The notes under the pieces are model-generated. The model had not been told where the DNA came from, did not search any database, and was given only the letters and a program-made list of their open reading frames with translations. From contig NC_080713.1 in NCBI RefSeq assembly GCF_019097595.1, positions 12,662,199-12,726,198 of the forward strand: DNA of 64,000 bases, given 5' to 3'. Of the stretch, positions 49,642 to 61,800 are shown piece by piece. Source of the stretch: Hemibagrus wyckioides. Lineage: Eukaryota > Chordata > Actinopteri > Siluriformes > Bagridae. Every line of letters starts with the position of its first letter. Positions within the stretch are counted from its first letter, which is position 1. Both the position numbers and the translations under genes were made by a program.

Positions 49642-50120
49642 AGTATCAGTTCCTGTTTGTATAGCCCTCACAGATTCATGTTTTCATGCCACAGAGCTAA
49701 TTGACTACGGCTCCGCTGTTAACCTCATAGATCATCACCTGGTTTATCAGTTCAAGATTCCCATCATTCCCTGCAGTCCTCCGTTGAAGGTCACTGCTAT
49801 AAACAAACAGCCCATAGGGGAAGGCCTAATCCACCATCAGACGATCTCCATTGATCTAAAGATTGGATTATTCCATCATGAGACCATCGCCTTCTATGTC
49901 ATCACATCTCCATCTAACCCTGTCATTCTGGGCCTTCCTTGGCTACAGAGACATGATCCACTTATCTCCTGGAAAGAAGGGGACATCTTGAAGTGGTCCT
50001 CTCACTGCCATGAGAACTGTTTTGTACTCCGTCTTTCACATCCATGCTGTTCCACATCCATTGAAAGCCCCATCGCCACGGCCACCACCACCCCAGAGAA
50101 TATCACGATCCCCAGGTAGT
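49642..50120 (+). pseudogene. Gypsy protease
   Basis: The aspartic protease start reads ELIDYGSAVNLIDHHLVY: the catalytic motif usually written D-S/T-G appears as D-Y-G. Later VILGLPWLQRHDPLISWKEG is the typical fish gypsy C-terminal protease block. The change probably reflects decay. Confidence 0.82.
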
Positions 50121-50189
50121 ATGGAGTAAAGAAAGAGCAGCCAAGCTCCCCAACATCAGCCATGGGACTGCGCCATTGAGCTCTTACCT

Positions 50190-51150
50190 CATGCCATACC
50201 ACCTAAGAATAAAGTTTACCCTCTCTCCATTCCTGAGAAGCAAGTTATGGAGGAATATATACAAGAGGCTCTCGCTGCAGGATATATCCGGCCATCTACA
50301 TCCCCCGCCGCAGCAGGCTTCTTCTTCGTTGAAAAAAAGGATGGTGGTCTTCGTCCATGTAATGATTATCGGGGACTGAACGCCATCATGGTTCCCTACC
50401 TCATCCCCTGCCACTCATTCCTGCAGCCCTCAAACAGCTCCAAGGGGCCAAGGTATTCACCAAACTAGATCTGCTCAGCACCTATAATCTGATCAGGATC
50501 AGGAAGGGGGACGAATGGAAGACAGCCTTTCACACTACATGGACACTACGAGTACCAAGTTATGCCTTATGGCCTCATGAATGCTCCTGCTGTGTTCCAG
50601 TCTCTGATAAATGAGGTCTTCAGAGATATGTTAAACCGCTATGTCATCGCATACATTGACGATATCCTCATCTACTCCCCCGATCATGAACTACACATCA
50701 AGCATGTTTGAGCTGTCCTCCGTCATCTTGCAGAACATCATCTGTACGCTAAACTGGAGAAGTGTGATTTTCACCAGACATCTGTGACTTTTTTGGGTTA
50801 CGTCATTTCTCAAGGGACCAGGGTAAAGTGTCGGTGATCACAGCCTGGCCAGAGCCTACCACTGTCAAGGACCTGCAACGTTTTCTGGGTTTTGCCAACT
50901 TCTACCGCCGTTTTATTCGAAACTATAGCACCATTGCAAGCCCTCCCACTATTGAAAGGGAAACCATGTCACCTCAAATGGACTGACTCCTCCCAAAGAG
51001 CTTTTCACCTGTTAAAGCAGAGCTTCACTTCCGCTCCCATCCTCTGCCATCCAAGACCTGACTTTCCGTTCATTGTCGAAGCGGATGCCTCTAGTAGTGG
51101 GATAGGAGCGGTCCTGTCACAGCATCAACCAGGTTCCAGGAAAGTACACC
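50190..51150 (+). pseudogene. Gypsy reverse transcriptase and start of RNase H
   Basis: Blocks: [40 protein letters not shown], then (other frames) [18 protein letters not shown] and the active site YIDDILIY at 50652-50675, [33 protein letters not shown] and [17 protein letters not shown] (RNase H). Frameshifts at about 50400, 50540 and 50835 and a TGA at 50709 break it. Confidence 0.86.
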
Positions 51151-51182
51151 CATGTATATGTATATGTATGTGTGTGTATATA

Positions 51183-52429
51183 CACTATATTGCCAAAAGT
51201 ATTCGCTCACCCATCCAAATAATCAGAATCAGGTGTTCCAATCACTTCCATGGCCACAGGTGTATAAAATCAAGCACCTAGGCATGCAGACTGTTTTTAC
51301 AAACATTTGTGAAAGAATGGGTCGCTCTCAGGAGCTTAGTGAATTCCAGCGTGGAACTGTGATAGGATGCCACCTGTGCAACAAATCCAGTCGTGAAATT
51401 TCCTCGCTCCTAAATATTCCACAGTCAACTGTCAGCTGTATTATAAGAACGTGGAAGTGTTTGGGAACGACAGCAACTCAGCCACGAAGTGGTAGGCCAT
51501 GTAAACTGATGGAGCGGGGTCAGCGGATGCTGAGGAGCATAGTGCGAAGAGGTCGCCAACTTTCTGCAGAGTCAATCGCTACAGACCTCCAAACTTCATG
51601 TGGCCTTCAGATTAGCTCAAGAACAGTGCGCAGAGAGCTTCATGGAATGGGTTTCCATGGCCGAGCAGCTGCATCCAAGCCATACATCACCAAGAGCAAT
51701 GCAAAGCGTCTGATGCAGTGGTGTAAAGCACGCCGCCACTGAACTCTAGAGCAGTGGAGACGCGTTCTCTGGAGTGACGAATCACGCTTCTCCATCTGGC
51801 AATCTGATGGACGAGTCTGGGTTTGGCGGTTGCCAGGAGAACGGTACTTGTCTGACTGCATTGTGCCAAGTGTAAAGTTTGGTGGAGGGGGGATTATGGT
51901 GTGGGGTTGTTTTTCAGGAGCTGGGCTTGGCCCCTTAGTTCCAGTGAAAGGAACTCTGAATGCTTCAGCATACCAAGACATTTTGGACAATTCCACGCTC
52001 CCAACTTTGTGGGAACAGTTTGGAGCTGGTCCCTTCCTCTTCCAACATGACTGTGCACCAGTGCACAAAGCAAGGTCCATAAAGACATGGATGACAGAGT
52101 CTGGTGTGGATGAACTTGACTGGCCTGCACAGAGTCCTGACCTCAACCCGATAGAACACCTTTGGGATGAATTAGAGCGGAGACTGAGAGCCAGGCCTTC
52201 TTGTCCAACATCAGTGTGTGACCTCACAAATGCGCTTCTGGAAGAATGGTCAAAAATTCCCATAAACACACTCCTAAACCTTGTGGACAGCCTTCCCAGA
52301 AGAGTTGAAGCTGTTATAGCTGCAAAGGGTGGACCGATGTCATATTGAACCCTATGGATTAGGAATGGGATGTCACTTAAGTTCATAAGCGAGTCAAGGC
52401 AGGCGAGCGAATACTTTTTCAATATAGTG
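51183..52429 (+). mobile_element. Tc1-like DNA transposon, copy B
   Basis: The element is bounded by CACTATATTGCCAAAAGTAT at the left and a slightly decayed reverse complement (attcaatatagtg-type) at the right, with TA on each side (51181-51182, 52430-52431). It is the same family as copy A at 3773-5020, on the opposite strand. It sits between the gypsy relic and a second microsatellite, so the TG/TA tract was probably split by the insertion. Confidence 0.92.
51318..52348 (+). pseudogene. Tc1 transposase pseudogene, copy B
   Basis: Frame from MGRSQELSEF with the HTH and DD34E core as in copy [19 protein letters not shown] and [15 protein letters not shown] all present. It has one in-frame TGA at 51740-51742, after KARRH, where copy A reads TGG. 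Otherwise the frame is open to the end (about 343 codons with the stop). It is the more nearly complete of the two copies. Confidence 0.92.
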
Positions 52430-52431
52430 TA

Positions 52432-52461
52432 TATGTATATGTGTGTGTATATATATATATC

Positions 52462-52550
<89 letters not shown>
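52432..52550. repeat. (TG)n/(TA)n microsatellite
   Basis: Short tg run followed by a long pure ta run next to the Tc1 copy. Confidence 0.95.
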
Positions 52551-52552
<2 letters not shown>

Positions 52553-52554
52553 CA

Positions 52555-53517
52555 CAGTGAGGGGAAAAATTATTTGATCCCCTGCTGATTTTGTACATTT
52601 GCCCACTGACAAAGAAATGATCAGTCTGTAATTTTAATGGTAGGTTTATCTGAACAGTGAGAGACAGAATAACAACAAAAAAAATCCAGAAAAACGCATT
52701 TCAAAAAAGTTGTACATTGATTTGCATTTTATTGAGTGAAATAAGTATTTGACCCCTTTGCAAAACATAACTTAGTACTTGGTGGCAAACCCTTGTTGGC
52801 AATCACAGATGTCAGACATTTCTTGTAGTTGGCCACCAGGTTTGCACACATCTCACATCTCAAGGAATTTTGGCCCACTCCTCTTTGCAGATCCTCTCCA
52901 AGTCATTAAGGTTTTGTGGCTGACCCTTCAGCTCCCTCCACAGATTTTCTATGGGATTAAGGTCTGGAGACTGGCTAGGCCACTACAGGACCTTAATGCG
53001 CTTCTTTTTGAACCACTCCTTTGTTGCCTGGGCCATGTGTTTTGGGTCATTGTCAGGCTGGAATATCCATCCACGACCAATTTTCAATGATCTGGCTGAG
53101 GGAAGGAGGTTCTCATCCAAGATTCAATGGTACATGGCCCCGTCCATCGTCCCTTTGATGCGGTGCAGTTGTCTTGTCACCTGGGGATGGTGTACTTGGG
53201 GCATTCCTCCTCCTCCAAACACGGCGAGTTGAGTTGATGCCAAAGAGCTGGATTTTGGTCTCATTTGACCACTTTCACCCAGTTCTCCTCTGAATCATTC
53301 AGATGTTCACTGGCAAACTTCAGATGAGCCTGTACATGTGCTTTCTTTAGCAGGGGGACCTTGCAGGCGCTACTGGATTTCAGTCTTTCACGGCGTAGTG
53401 TGTTACCAATTGTTTTCTTGGTGACTATGGTCCCAGCTGCCTTGAGATCATTGACAAAATCCTCCAGTTTAATTCTGCGCTGATTCCTCGCTGTTCTCAT
53501 GATCATTGAAACTTCAT
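52555..53517 (-). mobile_element. Truncated Tc1 element, third family
   Basis: The left end reads CAGTGAGGGGAAAAATTATT, a fish Tc1 terminus. The minus strand holds [20 protein letters not shown] and SEENWVKV (transposase middle), followed at lower coordinates by a frameshifted catalytic half (LTMTQNT, SLQTLIP blocks) ending near 52780 in QQGFATKY. The other terminus and the N-terminal HTH are absent. A catalytic SDE motif is not readable. Confidence 0.8.
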
Positions 53518-55545
53518 GAGGTGAGATCTTGCATGGTTGTCACCTTCTCACCAGCTTCCCTGCTCCCTGCCTCCAGCTCTGGATCTTCACTGATTAACGA
53601 GGCCTGTTCAGAGAATTATTTTCATTTCATTGTCTGTACTGCTTATCCAATCTATCATCGGGTGTTCTGGGAATTATATTGCAAAAAAATAAAAGGGGTA
53701 CCTATCTGAGTGAGATGCATTCCACTGTGCCCTAGACCAGCCTAAAAACTACTTGACTGTCAATAAAGCCCACTGATTTCAGAGCACTAGACACCCAGCT
53801 GTTTAGTGACCATAGCCTCATGTAAGCTACTTTGCCATGCCAGGTCAGAGCATGTTACTGCATTAAATATTGCCTTTGCTATTTTACACGTTATTACACT
53901 TAGCTGACTGATACAGGCATATCTTATTAGCCTCTACATGGATGTAACTGTCTTTGAAAACCTATGCTTGCATAAGACCCTAAGTCAAGGTGTTCTAATG
54001 TTTTTTTGGCAAACAACCCCAAATGACATTTGAATTATCTATCTTCACAACCCTACATTTTGTTATTTCATATTTATAATATATAGCTACTACAGCATTA
54101 GAATGTTTTGTCATACATACATACATATGAGTAAGTAACTAAAAACCAAATGAACATGTCTTGCACTGACTTAACTGTTTAGTGGGAAGTGTGAAAATAA
54201 TACATAACATGGTAGTGCGATACAACCCAGCATAAACCAGCCTGGTTTATACTTAGCACATGATTTTGCTTGCATATACATAAGTAACATGATTATTATT
54301 CTGCTGCATACCTTATCAACATATAAAAGTGACATCCACAAGACAGCATATCGGAGCCAAAATTTTCCACTCCACCCATTTAGCAATTCCATTGCATTAC
54401 AATTTTAAACACCTGGACATGCTGTCTAGTTAAAACTTTTCACTGCATTCATAATTCTTGGCATTTGAAAATCAAAATGAAAACACTGAAGTATTTATTA
54501 ATCTATTAGTTAGTGCTAGTACTCAATAATTGTCTAGAAAACAAATCACAAAGTATTTTATGTACTAAATAATATACTTAACTTTGTGATTTGACACACA
54601 GTGCTTGTTTATATAGTAGACGAAGATGGATAAGAAAATTTGTTCATTTTTAAACTGAACTGTACATTGCTTGTCTAAATTTGACTCAAAGTAACATTTT
54701 GAAATGTTAGCACACAAAATCCATCTTTTTAATATTAATTTGTAAAATAATTAAATGAAACAAAGAGGACATTTGTAAATAAAAAAAAATTATATGGGGT
54801 AACAACCCCTATTTAAGGAACCCCTGCTCTCAGATTAGCTGTGATGTTCGACACCCTGCCTCACAGTATACACCTAACTAAAGGTGCCAGAATTAAGAGA
54901 AATCATGCTGTAATGGTGCACATTCAGTATTCTGGTGCACAGAATAACCACTGAGAAAGAACGCTGTCTAAGCTGTGGCCTTATTAATGAAACACATCCT
55001 GCAGTTCTAATTAGCTCTGAAAGATTCCACATAGCCAAGAATACTATTCAACCCTAAATTGTCACCTGTGATCTGTGAAATTGTACCATAAAGAGGTTGT
55101 TCAGAAAATTACACTTTCGTGTTCCAACACATCAAAAAACAGACTTGTTTTTTGTTTCTTGTTTTTACTTGCAATTATCAATGCAATACTTATTTGATGA
55201 GACAGATAACAAATAAGACAGATATTAAGGGATTATTATCCTATTAGAGAGGAATGTCTCATGATTATGGACTTGTTCTGGCCACTAGAGGCCCTCATTT
55301 TGTATCTTCAGTTTTTTAATTTCATTAGAATTATGGACTTGTTTGACCACTAAAGGCGCTTAATGTGTCCTTTTTTCTTTCTCATCATTTATCAGTTGTC
55401 ATTATTCTCACCTGTGCATGGTTTTCTGACAGGGTATTCCCCTGTTTGTTGTTTTTTACCCCAGCTTCTTCTGTTACCTTAGTATCCTTGTTTTTTTTAT
55501 GCCTTCATTGTAGTCCTGGTATTAGCCTGCTGTTTCCTATTAAGA
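53518..55545. other. Intergenic, no gene seen
   Basis: AT-rich DNA with no recognisable exon, repeat protein or RNA gene. Confidence 0.6.
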
Positions 55546-55603
55546 TAAGATAGAACTTTATTAATCGTGAAGGAAATTCTTTTGCCAAAGACCGGGCTGT
55601 TTT
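55546..55603 (-). repeat. Ultra-short LINE 3' tail
   Basis: taagataagatagaacttta and aaggaaattcttttgccaaa match the 3' tail of the LINE at 18295-18350. Only about 58 bp remain, a heavily 5'-truncated insertion. 55604-56469 holds only a (GTTT)n tract at about 55636-55666. Confidence 0.75.
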
Positions 55604-57182
55604 TTTTTTTTTGTGTGAAACCTGTTATTTTTTTACTTGTTTGTTTGTTTGTTTGTTTGTTTGTTTATTGTGACTTTCCCGTTGGCTTTTGTATGCCCTT
55701 TTTAATGACTCCTTGACTCCTTCTTTTTTGTGCTGTCACTTGGGGCTAGCTTGTGTTCTTTGCATTTGCCTTTTTTAAACATTTTCTCTGAGATACAGCT
55801 TTGGCGTTACTTAACCTTGTTTTTTTCTGAATTCATTTTTGGAACATATTAAAGAGAAATTCAAGTTTATTACCTGCCTGTGATCTCTTCTCTGTAAATA
55901 GGTTTTTCACCTCCCCCATAGTCCAGTCTTCGATCCTAACAGAATTAAGGTGTGGTGGGAGGTTCCTGAGAGTGAAATACAAACATTCTTTCCTTTCCTT
56001 ATTCAATTTACATTGGTATGTGATGTCATTTATTTAATTTTGTTATTATTGGTTATATTGAAAAATGGGACTTTATGCTGTAAGTGTTAATCTTATTTTG
56101 AAATACTATTTTGGGAGATCAAGAGAAAATTATTGATGGGTGAATAAGGTTAAAAAAAATCTATTAAGCCAAATAAAGTTCAATTAATATTGTAGTAGAA
56201 TTATTGCTCTTAAAAGTCAGTGAATCTGTAAATAAAATGTGACTCAGACAGCTATTTTATTATGTTACAGAAGGTAGAACATAGAGTAGGTTATTACAAA
56301 CTGATTTGAGTTTGTTTGATTAACTAACAATTTGAACTGTCCATTTCATAATGGCTTACAAAGTGGCTCCTGGCTGAATTTTATTGACAGAGTGACTTTG
56401 GAGAGGAATAACTGCATTTGTGCAGTAAAATTCAATCTATTCAGGTCAGAACAGAGGAAATTGGAGGCACACTCTTAAAAATTGTCCCGTTTAAAAGCAG
56501 TAAGTTACTAGCAGCACAGTTGCCAGCAAGTAACTGTTAAATTAAGTGCCTTGCTGTTGTTGAAATTTACAGTTGGTTACTGTTTTTGGAAATACAGCAT
56601 AAAGCTATTATTTTCTACATTAACAGTAAATTACTGTCAAAAGCATTAACAGTTAATTATTGCTTATTTACACTTTTTTTTTTTACTGTAAACTACAAAT
56701 GTTATTATATTGATTAATTGTCTGCTAAAAAAATTATTTATTTTTCTAGATATTTCGTTGAACATGTTTTAATACAATTTACAAATGTATCCTTTAAAAC
56801 ATTAAACATTTAACACAATGCAGTGTAACTTCAAAACGTGCTTTATTACACCTTTGAAAAACATGACAAACAAAAGCCACTTTAATCACAAAATATTCTG
56901 AAAATTAGTGGCTGTGGCAAAGCAAGTGTAATGACTAAATAAACTTAAGCTTCAGAATAAACATGTTTAACTAAATAAACAAAACATTTATATAACATTA
57001 GAAAAAACTAAATGAGTGACCGAGAACTACTTAGTGAATAGGAATTACTGAATTACTAGGAAATAGGAATTACTGAATAAAGGAAGAATGAAATCGAAAT
57101 TTAAATAAAAGCATGTTTATATCGTGTGTGAAGAGTATGTGTAAGGCGTTTGTGTGGTATGTCAGTGAATGAGTGGGTTCAC

Positions 57183-60100
57183 TTATATGAAGTCCCACTC
57201 AAAGTCCATTAGTTTTTTAAGTAAACTGGCAACCCAAGTGTTAACTGATTTCTTTTTGTGGGCGACCTTCCCTGTCCGCTTTGACAGGACTTGTCCATCC
57301 TTGGTGCCTTTTTCGGGATTTATACCAATGAAGCACCTGAAAAACAAATGCGTACATTCAGAATTAGTGTGGGTAAAAGTTTACATAACGAGAATGTGAA
57401 GAGAAATGGATATTTGAATCCAAGCATTTAACCTCTGAATGAATTCCAATGTGCTTGCAGCATCAGCTTGGTACTCCACATTGAAATTGTAGTAAGTCGC
57501 AAACACAGCAGCAAGCCCAGACTGAAAACTTGGCTGGATGCCCTCAGATTATTTGCCCCTCAAAACTGATCATCCATTTATCAATGCAGCTTCCTGGTTT
57601 TTCACCTAAAACATTCCAAAGAAAAAACAATGTCAGTAGTCACGTAACATATTCATTTTCTACTGCCAGATTGCAAATGAATGCAAGGGAAACTGAAATA
57701 ATTTTTTCTTAGTCACAGAGCCCTGTTACTTTAACATAATAAATGCATTTTAAAATGTTGATTGTGGACTAGTCTGGACAGACACTGAAGTCAACACTTG
57801 TATATGCTGTGTTTTGTGAAATTGTTATTGCAATTTTTATGATTTATTTAACTCAATATTTTTGCAAATCCATGGTAAATGGAAACTCAAACGCGCTAGC
57901 CTGACAGACATGAACAAACCTCATTTGTTCTCACATGTCAAGCAAGCATGTTTGAGATTATTTGCTCTATGTATGCTCAATGATGAATATTTATACGTGA
58001 ATAAACAAAATGAAATTCATACATTTACAATAACTTCATAAACTTTTTGAAGCATCAAAGGTTTTTTGGACTTTCAATTGATGAACAAAAATAATGAAAG
58101 AATTTTAACAATATATGCCTTTGCTTTCCAAAGATGAATGAAAGTTCACTTGCAGAACAAAAATCTACAAATAATCCCCTCACACCCTCATCATCCAAGA
58201 TGTTCATGTCTTTCTTTCTGCAGTCATAAAGAAATGGTGTTTTTTGAGGAAAACATTTCAGGATTCTATACATACCAAGGAGTATCAGTCGAGGAGTTGC
58301 AGGTAGTTCAAGTGTCCTTTCTATATCAGCTGCAGTGGAAGATGCCTAAAATGATGAATCACAGTTACAATGATGTGGACATAGAGACAAAATTTACTAA
58401 CAATAATGCCTTGTATGCATTTTTAAATTAGGAAAGAGCATGTCTATTTCAGCTGTTAGGACAATAATACCATAATAGAAAATAAATAATAATAAAAAAA
58501 ACTTACATTTGCAAAAATGATCAGCCCTTCCTGAGTCTCAGAGAAGTGAGCCATGAGAAGTTGGATGACGCAGAAGGAAAGCTCGAGGTCTGGCTGCAGA
58601 GAATTGACTGCCCTGACATCGGTATTGGTGGGTTTGTTGCTGAAGAACTCCACAATGGCTCTTCCACACTCTTCCATTTTGCATGCAAAACTTTGATATC
58701 AGTAAGAAGCTCAAAATGAGCATAAAGCCCTTTCTGAGTGAAAAGGTATGACCACTGCTTTCTTAAATCAGCGATGGTGGGTGCTGGTAATATGTTTATT
58801 TGCTGCTGCTGGAGGCAAAAGTTTGTTTCCATAAGTTGCTTAACTTCTGCTTTTTCAACCCCATTCATTCCATCTCGACGGTATATCTCCTCCAGCCGCT
58901 GACGTTTCTGCTCTATGGTTTCATCGGTCTCCTCTGGTGGGAAATCAGGCTGGAATCTGGTGCAGCCATATGTATCAGTAGGCCCTCTCTTTAGTCCATC
59001 ACCAGATGAACAGTGTTGGTGAATGATGGTGGTGCGGTTCAGATTTTCAATTCGGTTTTTAATTTGAATTAACAGTGAGGTATAACCATTTCCTAGTACC
59101 TGACTATTGTCACGGAGATCAGCAAAACTTTGAGGATACTGGCGGATGATGTTTCGGCAGACTGACACATTGTGCGCGTGTTGGGTTTAGCTCATATTTC
59201 CTCATCTGCCAAAACTCTGACCATTTGTCGCCGTGCTGCTGGTGAAGGTCTCTTGCCATCAGCCACTGCTGAACGAATGTCCATAGGCATTGCAGTCCAA
59301 GGAATCTGAAATGTCTCTGGCCATGTTTTTTTGATTTGGGGGGGATGGACCGCAGTTTTCGGAGCTGCTAGATTCTTGATTTGAGAGTCCACTTGATGCA
59401 CTGGAGCAAGGAAGGACTGAAGGAGAGCTGACTGCTGGTGTAGGGGAAGTAAGAATTTGTAGGTCTAAAGTGACTGTCTCTGTCTCTGAAACAGGAAAAG
59501 CAGAGGTAACTAACATGAGATTAACCAAGTTTTAAATTATAATAAAAAAAAAGAAAATTGAAAAGAAAAATTGGTCACATCAAAGGCCTTTAAATAAAAC
59601 ATTAAGTGACTGGAAATATCTGTAACCTGTAAAGGCTTGTAAATAATATGAGATGCACTATATGATATTAGCCAAGTTTTTAATTATAATAATAAAATAA
59701 AATAAAACATTGGTGACCTCAAAGGCCTGTAAATAAAACATTAAGTGATTGGAAATATATGTAACTTGCAGGTAACATGCTATAATTATTTACAACTATC
59801 AGTATCCATTAGTACAAAGACAACTGGTAAATATGCATGAAGTCCTGGAAATAATCAAATATATTTGTAAAACAATGTAAGTTAGAAATAAGTTTACTGT
59901 ACTTTAAAAAGGCCAGTCAGAGCTACTGTTTAAGAATTAACTCTATACTGCAAAACAGTATGATTTAAATTCTTATTACCTTTTTTAAATGCTTCCAGAA
60001 GCTTCCACATTTGAATGGCTGGCAGTAGGTCAATAATATCATCTTGAGTCACATATTTCAGGTCTTGTGTAGATTCCAGACCGGAGTTTAATAGCTTATC

Positions 60101-60188
60101 TATCAATGCCTGTAGAATGTCTATGGAAATTTTTGGCAAAGTTCTGAGGATGATATCCCTCAGATCTTCATTCACAATGCTCATTGCA
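57183..60188 (-). pseudogene. SAM-domain element-borne gene, spliced, frameshifted
   Basis: Fish genomes carry related multi-copy genes often labelled SAM-domain protein 3-like; I recall no demonstrated function. The first exon (59980-60188) follows an acceptor ccctcattgtag and starts MSIVNEDLRDIIL; the SAM-like helix is STQDLKYVTQDDIIDLLPAI. Later exons give QIPWTAMPMDIRSAVADG and RPSPAARRQMVRVLAD (about 59200-59320), RNIIRQYPQSFADL (about 59150), GPTDTYGCTRFQPDFPPEET (about 58930), LYAHFELLTDIKVLHA (about 58700), EECGRAIVEFF (about 58640), ADIERTLELPATPRLILLG (about 58270-58335), FATYYNFNVEYQADAASTLE (about 57450), and the last exon 57183-57336 ending LMDFEWDFI plus TAA. Frameshifts near 59330, 59190, 58680 and 57545 make it non-functional. 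Confidence 0.78.
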
Positions 60189-60239
60189 CTACAATGAGGG
60201 AAAAGAATGGTGAAGAACAATTAGTGCCATGTCATGAAT

Positions 60240-60580
60240 TTATCACATTGCTTAAAGGGGCATGTCACTCTTCATCCCTCTTTAATGTGCACTTTAAGAT
60301 GGGAATAAAACTGAGTTAGTGTATCACATTTGGCACTACACAAGTCAACATGGCATGCAAGGTGTACTGCAGGGTACAAATGTGATCTTGGCACCACCAC
60401 ACACTCATTTTGGTGTCTGTAAAGATGTGATTTCAAAGCTGCTAATTTTGCAAACTTCCTGTTACAGTCCTGGATGCAACAATGAAGAAACAAGTTAGGG
60501 GTATTGCTGTGAATCCTCATGTGCTTCACATAGGCCACTGGAGTACTACAATGCTGCCCACATAACTGACACGCAAACAT
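60240..60580 (-). pseudogene. C2H2 zinc-finger N-terminal piece of an element-borne protein
   Basis: The ORF starts MFACQLCGQHC. Three fingers are visible: CQLC-x12-HMRIH, CIQDC-x12-HLYRH and CHVDLC-x12-HLKVH. A TGA at 60272-60274 interrupts, but the same frame continues RVTCPFKQCDK, the start of a fourth finger. By recollection of related fish proteins, such fingers precede a TNP2-like transposase; that core is absent here. DNA binding to the element's subterminal repeats would be the expected role. Confidence 0.7.
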
Positions 60581-61463
60581 GCTGACAAGTCAAAATGGAC
60601 AGTCTTTGAGCATTGAAAAAGTTAACTCAAAAAATCTCCAACAAAATAAAAAGTAACATTGCAATACAAACAAACATCAACAAAATTTTGAACAGGAATT
60701 ATTCTTACTGAGTATTCTATCACTTAACTTATTCTATCAAACTTGAATCCAAGCAATCCAAAATACAGCCAACATTAAAGAAACAAAAGAAAAACTCCCC
60801 TCAGAACAATTATGTACTAATTAGAACAAGCTTACCCAAATTTGCAAGCAGAACGTTACAGATATAAACGTTCTGTCTAATATACATTGAAGGTATATTA
60901 GGCAATAAATGACAAGATAGCAAGTTAAAATTAGCAAGTGAGATGATGATCATTTCAGCATACTATGACTTCGATGCTACAGTATTTAAAGGCTTACTTT
61001 GCAGAAGAGATTATATCATCATGTTTATTTGAATTTACCTTGTTTTCGGGAAATATCTGAATCAAATCCAGCTCCACTCTGTAAGGCCGTTGGCACGTTG
61101 ACGGGTTTAGCACTGAAACAGTTACACAATTAGCATCCACAATTATTACAGTTATTTGCACAGTTATTTGCAGTTATTTGCAATTGCAAACGTTTTTTTC
61201 GTGTAAAGGGAGCAAGACAAATGTGCACTCACCGGTTAAGTCACAGGATGAAGACGGATGAAAATCCACATGCTCGCTTTCTGTTACCAAAATACTGTTA
61301 AATACCGTTTTCTTTCCTTCGTGCAATAAATATGGTAAAATACCGTAATATTTTGTCTGCGTCATTTCACCAACCGTAAAAAAACAGTAATGCACTGCTT
61401 TTGAACATAACAGGATTATACTGTTAAAATTTTGCCGTAAATTAACAGCAATTTTTAAGAGTG

Positions 61464-61800
61464 CAGGTTTGCTTTTGTATTTCAACAGTACTATTTAAAT
61501 GCACATGCATGCACATTAACACACAGCTCTATAAACTCAGCTCTCTCACTTTTATCCCTCTTGCCACACACTACAGCAGAGAACAAATCATTACCATGGT
61601 TATTAATTTTTCATAATGATTAGCAATCATTATTATTTATCCTTACCACTCGCTCCCCCATGGTTTTGCTTTCCATTCACAAACTAATGCTTGACCCAAA
61701 CCCCTGCTTCCACATATCCTCACCACCTGACTCCCACACAATGGGAGAGGAAATCTGCCAGCCATCTTTGCTGCTGGTCTTTGAACCAGATATCAGTGAG
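61464..61800. other. Intergenic, no gene seen
   Basis: Short unique-looking stretch between the CACTA-like element and the TTAGCA satellite. Confidence 0.5.

Larger units (their letters stand above)
48423..51150 (+). mobile_element. Ty3/gypsy retrotransposon, canonical order, broken
   Basis: The element begins with an LTR-like TGTCACGG and an LTR end similar to those of fish gypsy elements (ccgcacacggattc at about 48726). Gag, protease, RT and the start of RNase H follow in the usual order. The frame is broken at several points. Homology stops at about 51150 in RNase H, before a (TG/TA) tract and a Tc1 copy. Integrase and the 3' LTR are not visible. Confidence 0.88.
56470..61463 (-). mobile_element. 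CACTA/EnSpm-like transposon with zinc-finger and SAM-domain remnants
   Basis: The 4994-bp element has perfect 15-bp terminal inverted repeats, CACTCTTAAAAATTG at 56470-56484 and its reverse complement at 61449-61463, each followed outside by the dinucleotide CA (56468-56469, 61464-61465), a possible 2-bp target duplication. Subterminal regions are rich in acagtaa/ttactgt words. The minus strand encodes, from right to left, a C2H2 zinc-finger piece and a spliced SAM-domain gene, both broken. CACTC ends suggest the EnSpm/CACTA superfamily. No catalytic transposase core is visible. Family assignment is inference. Confidence 0.72.
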
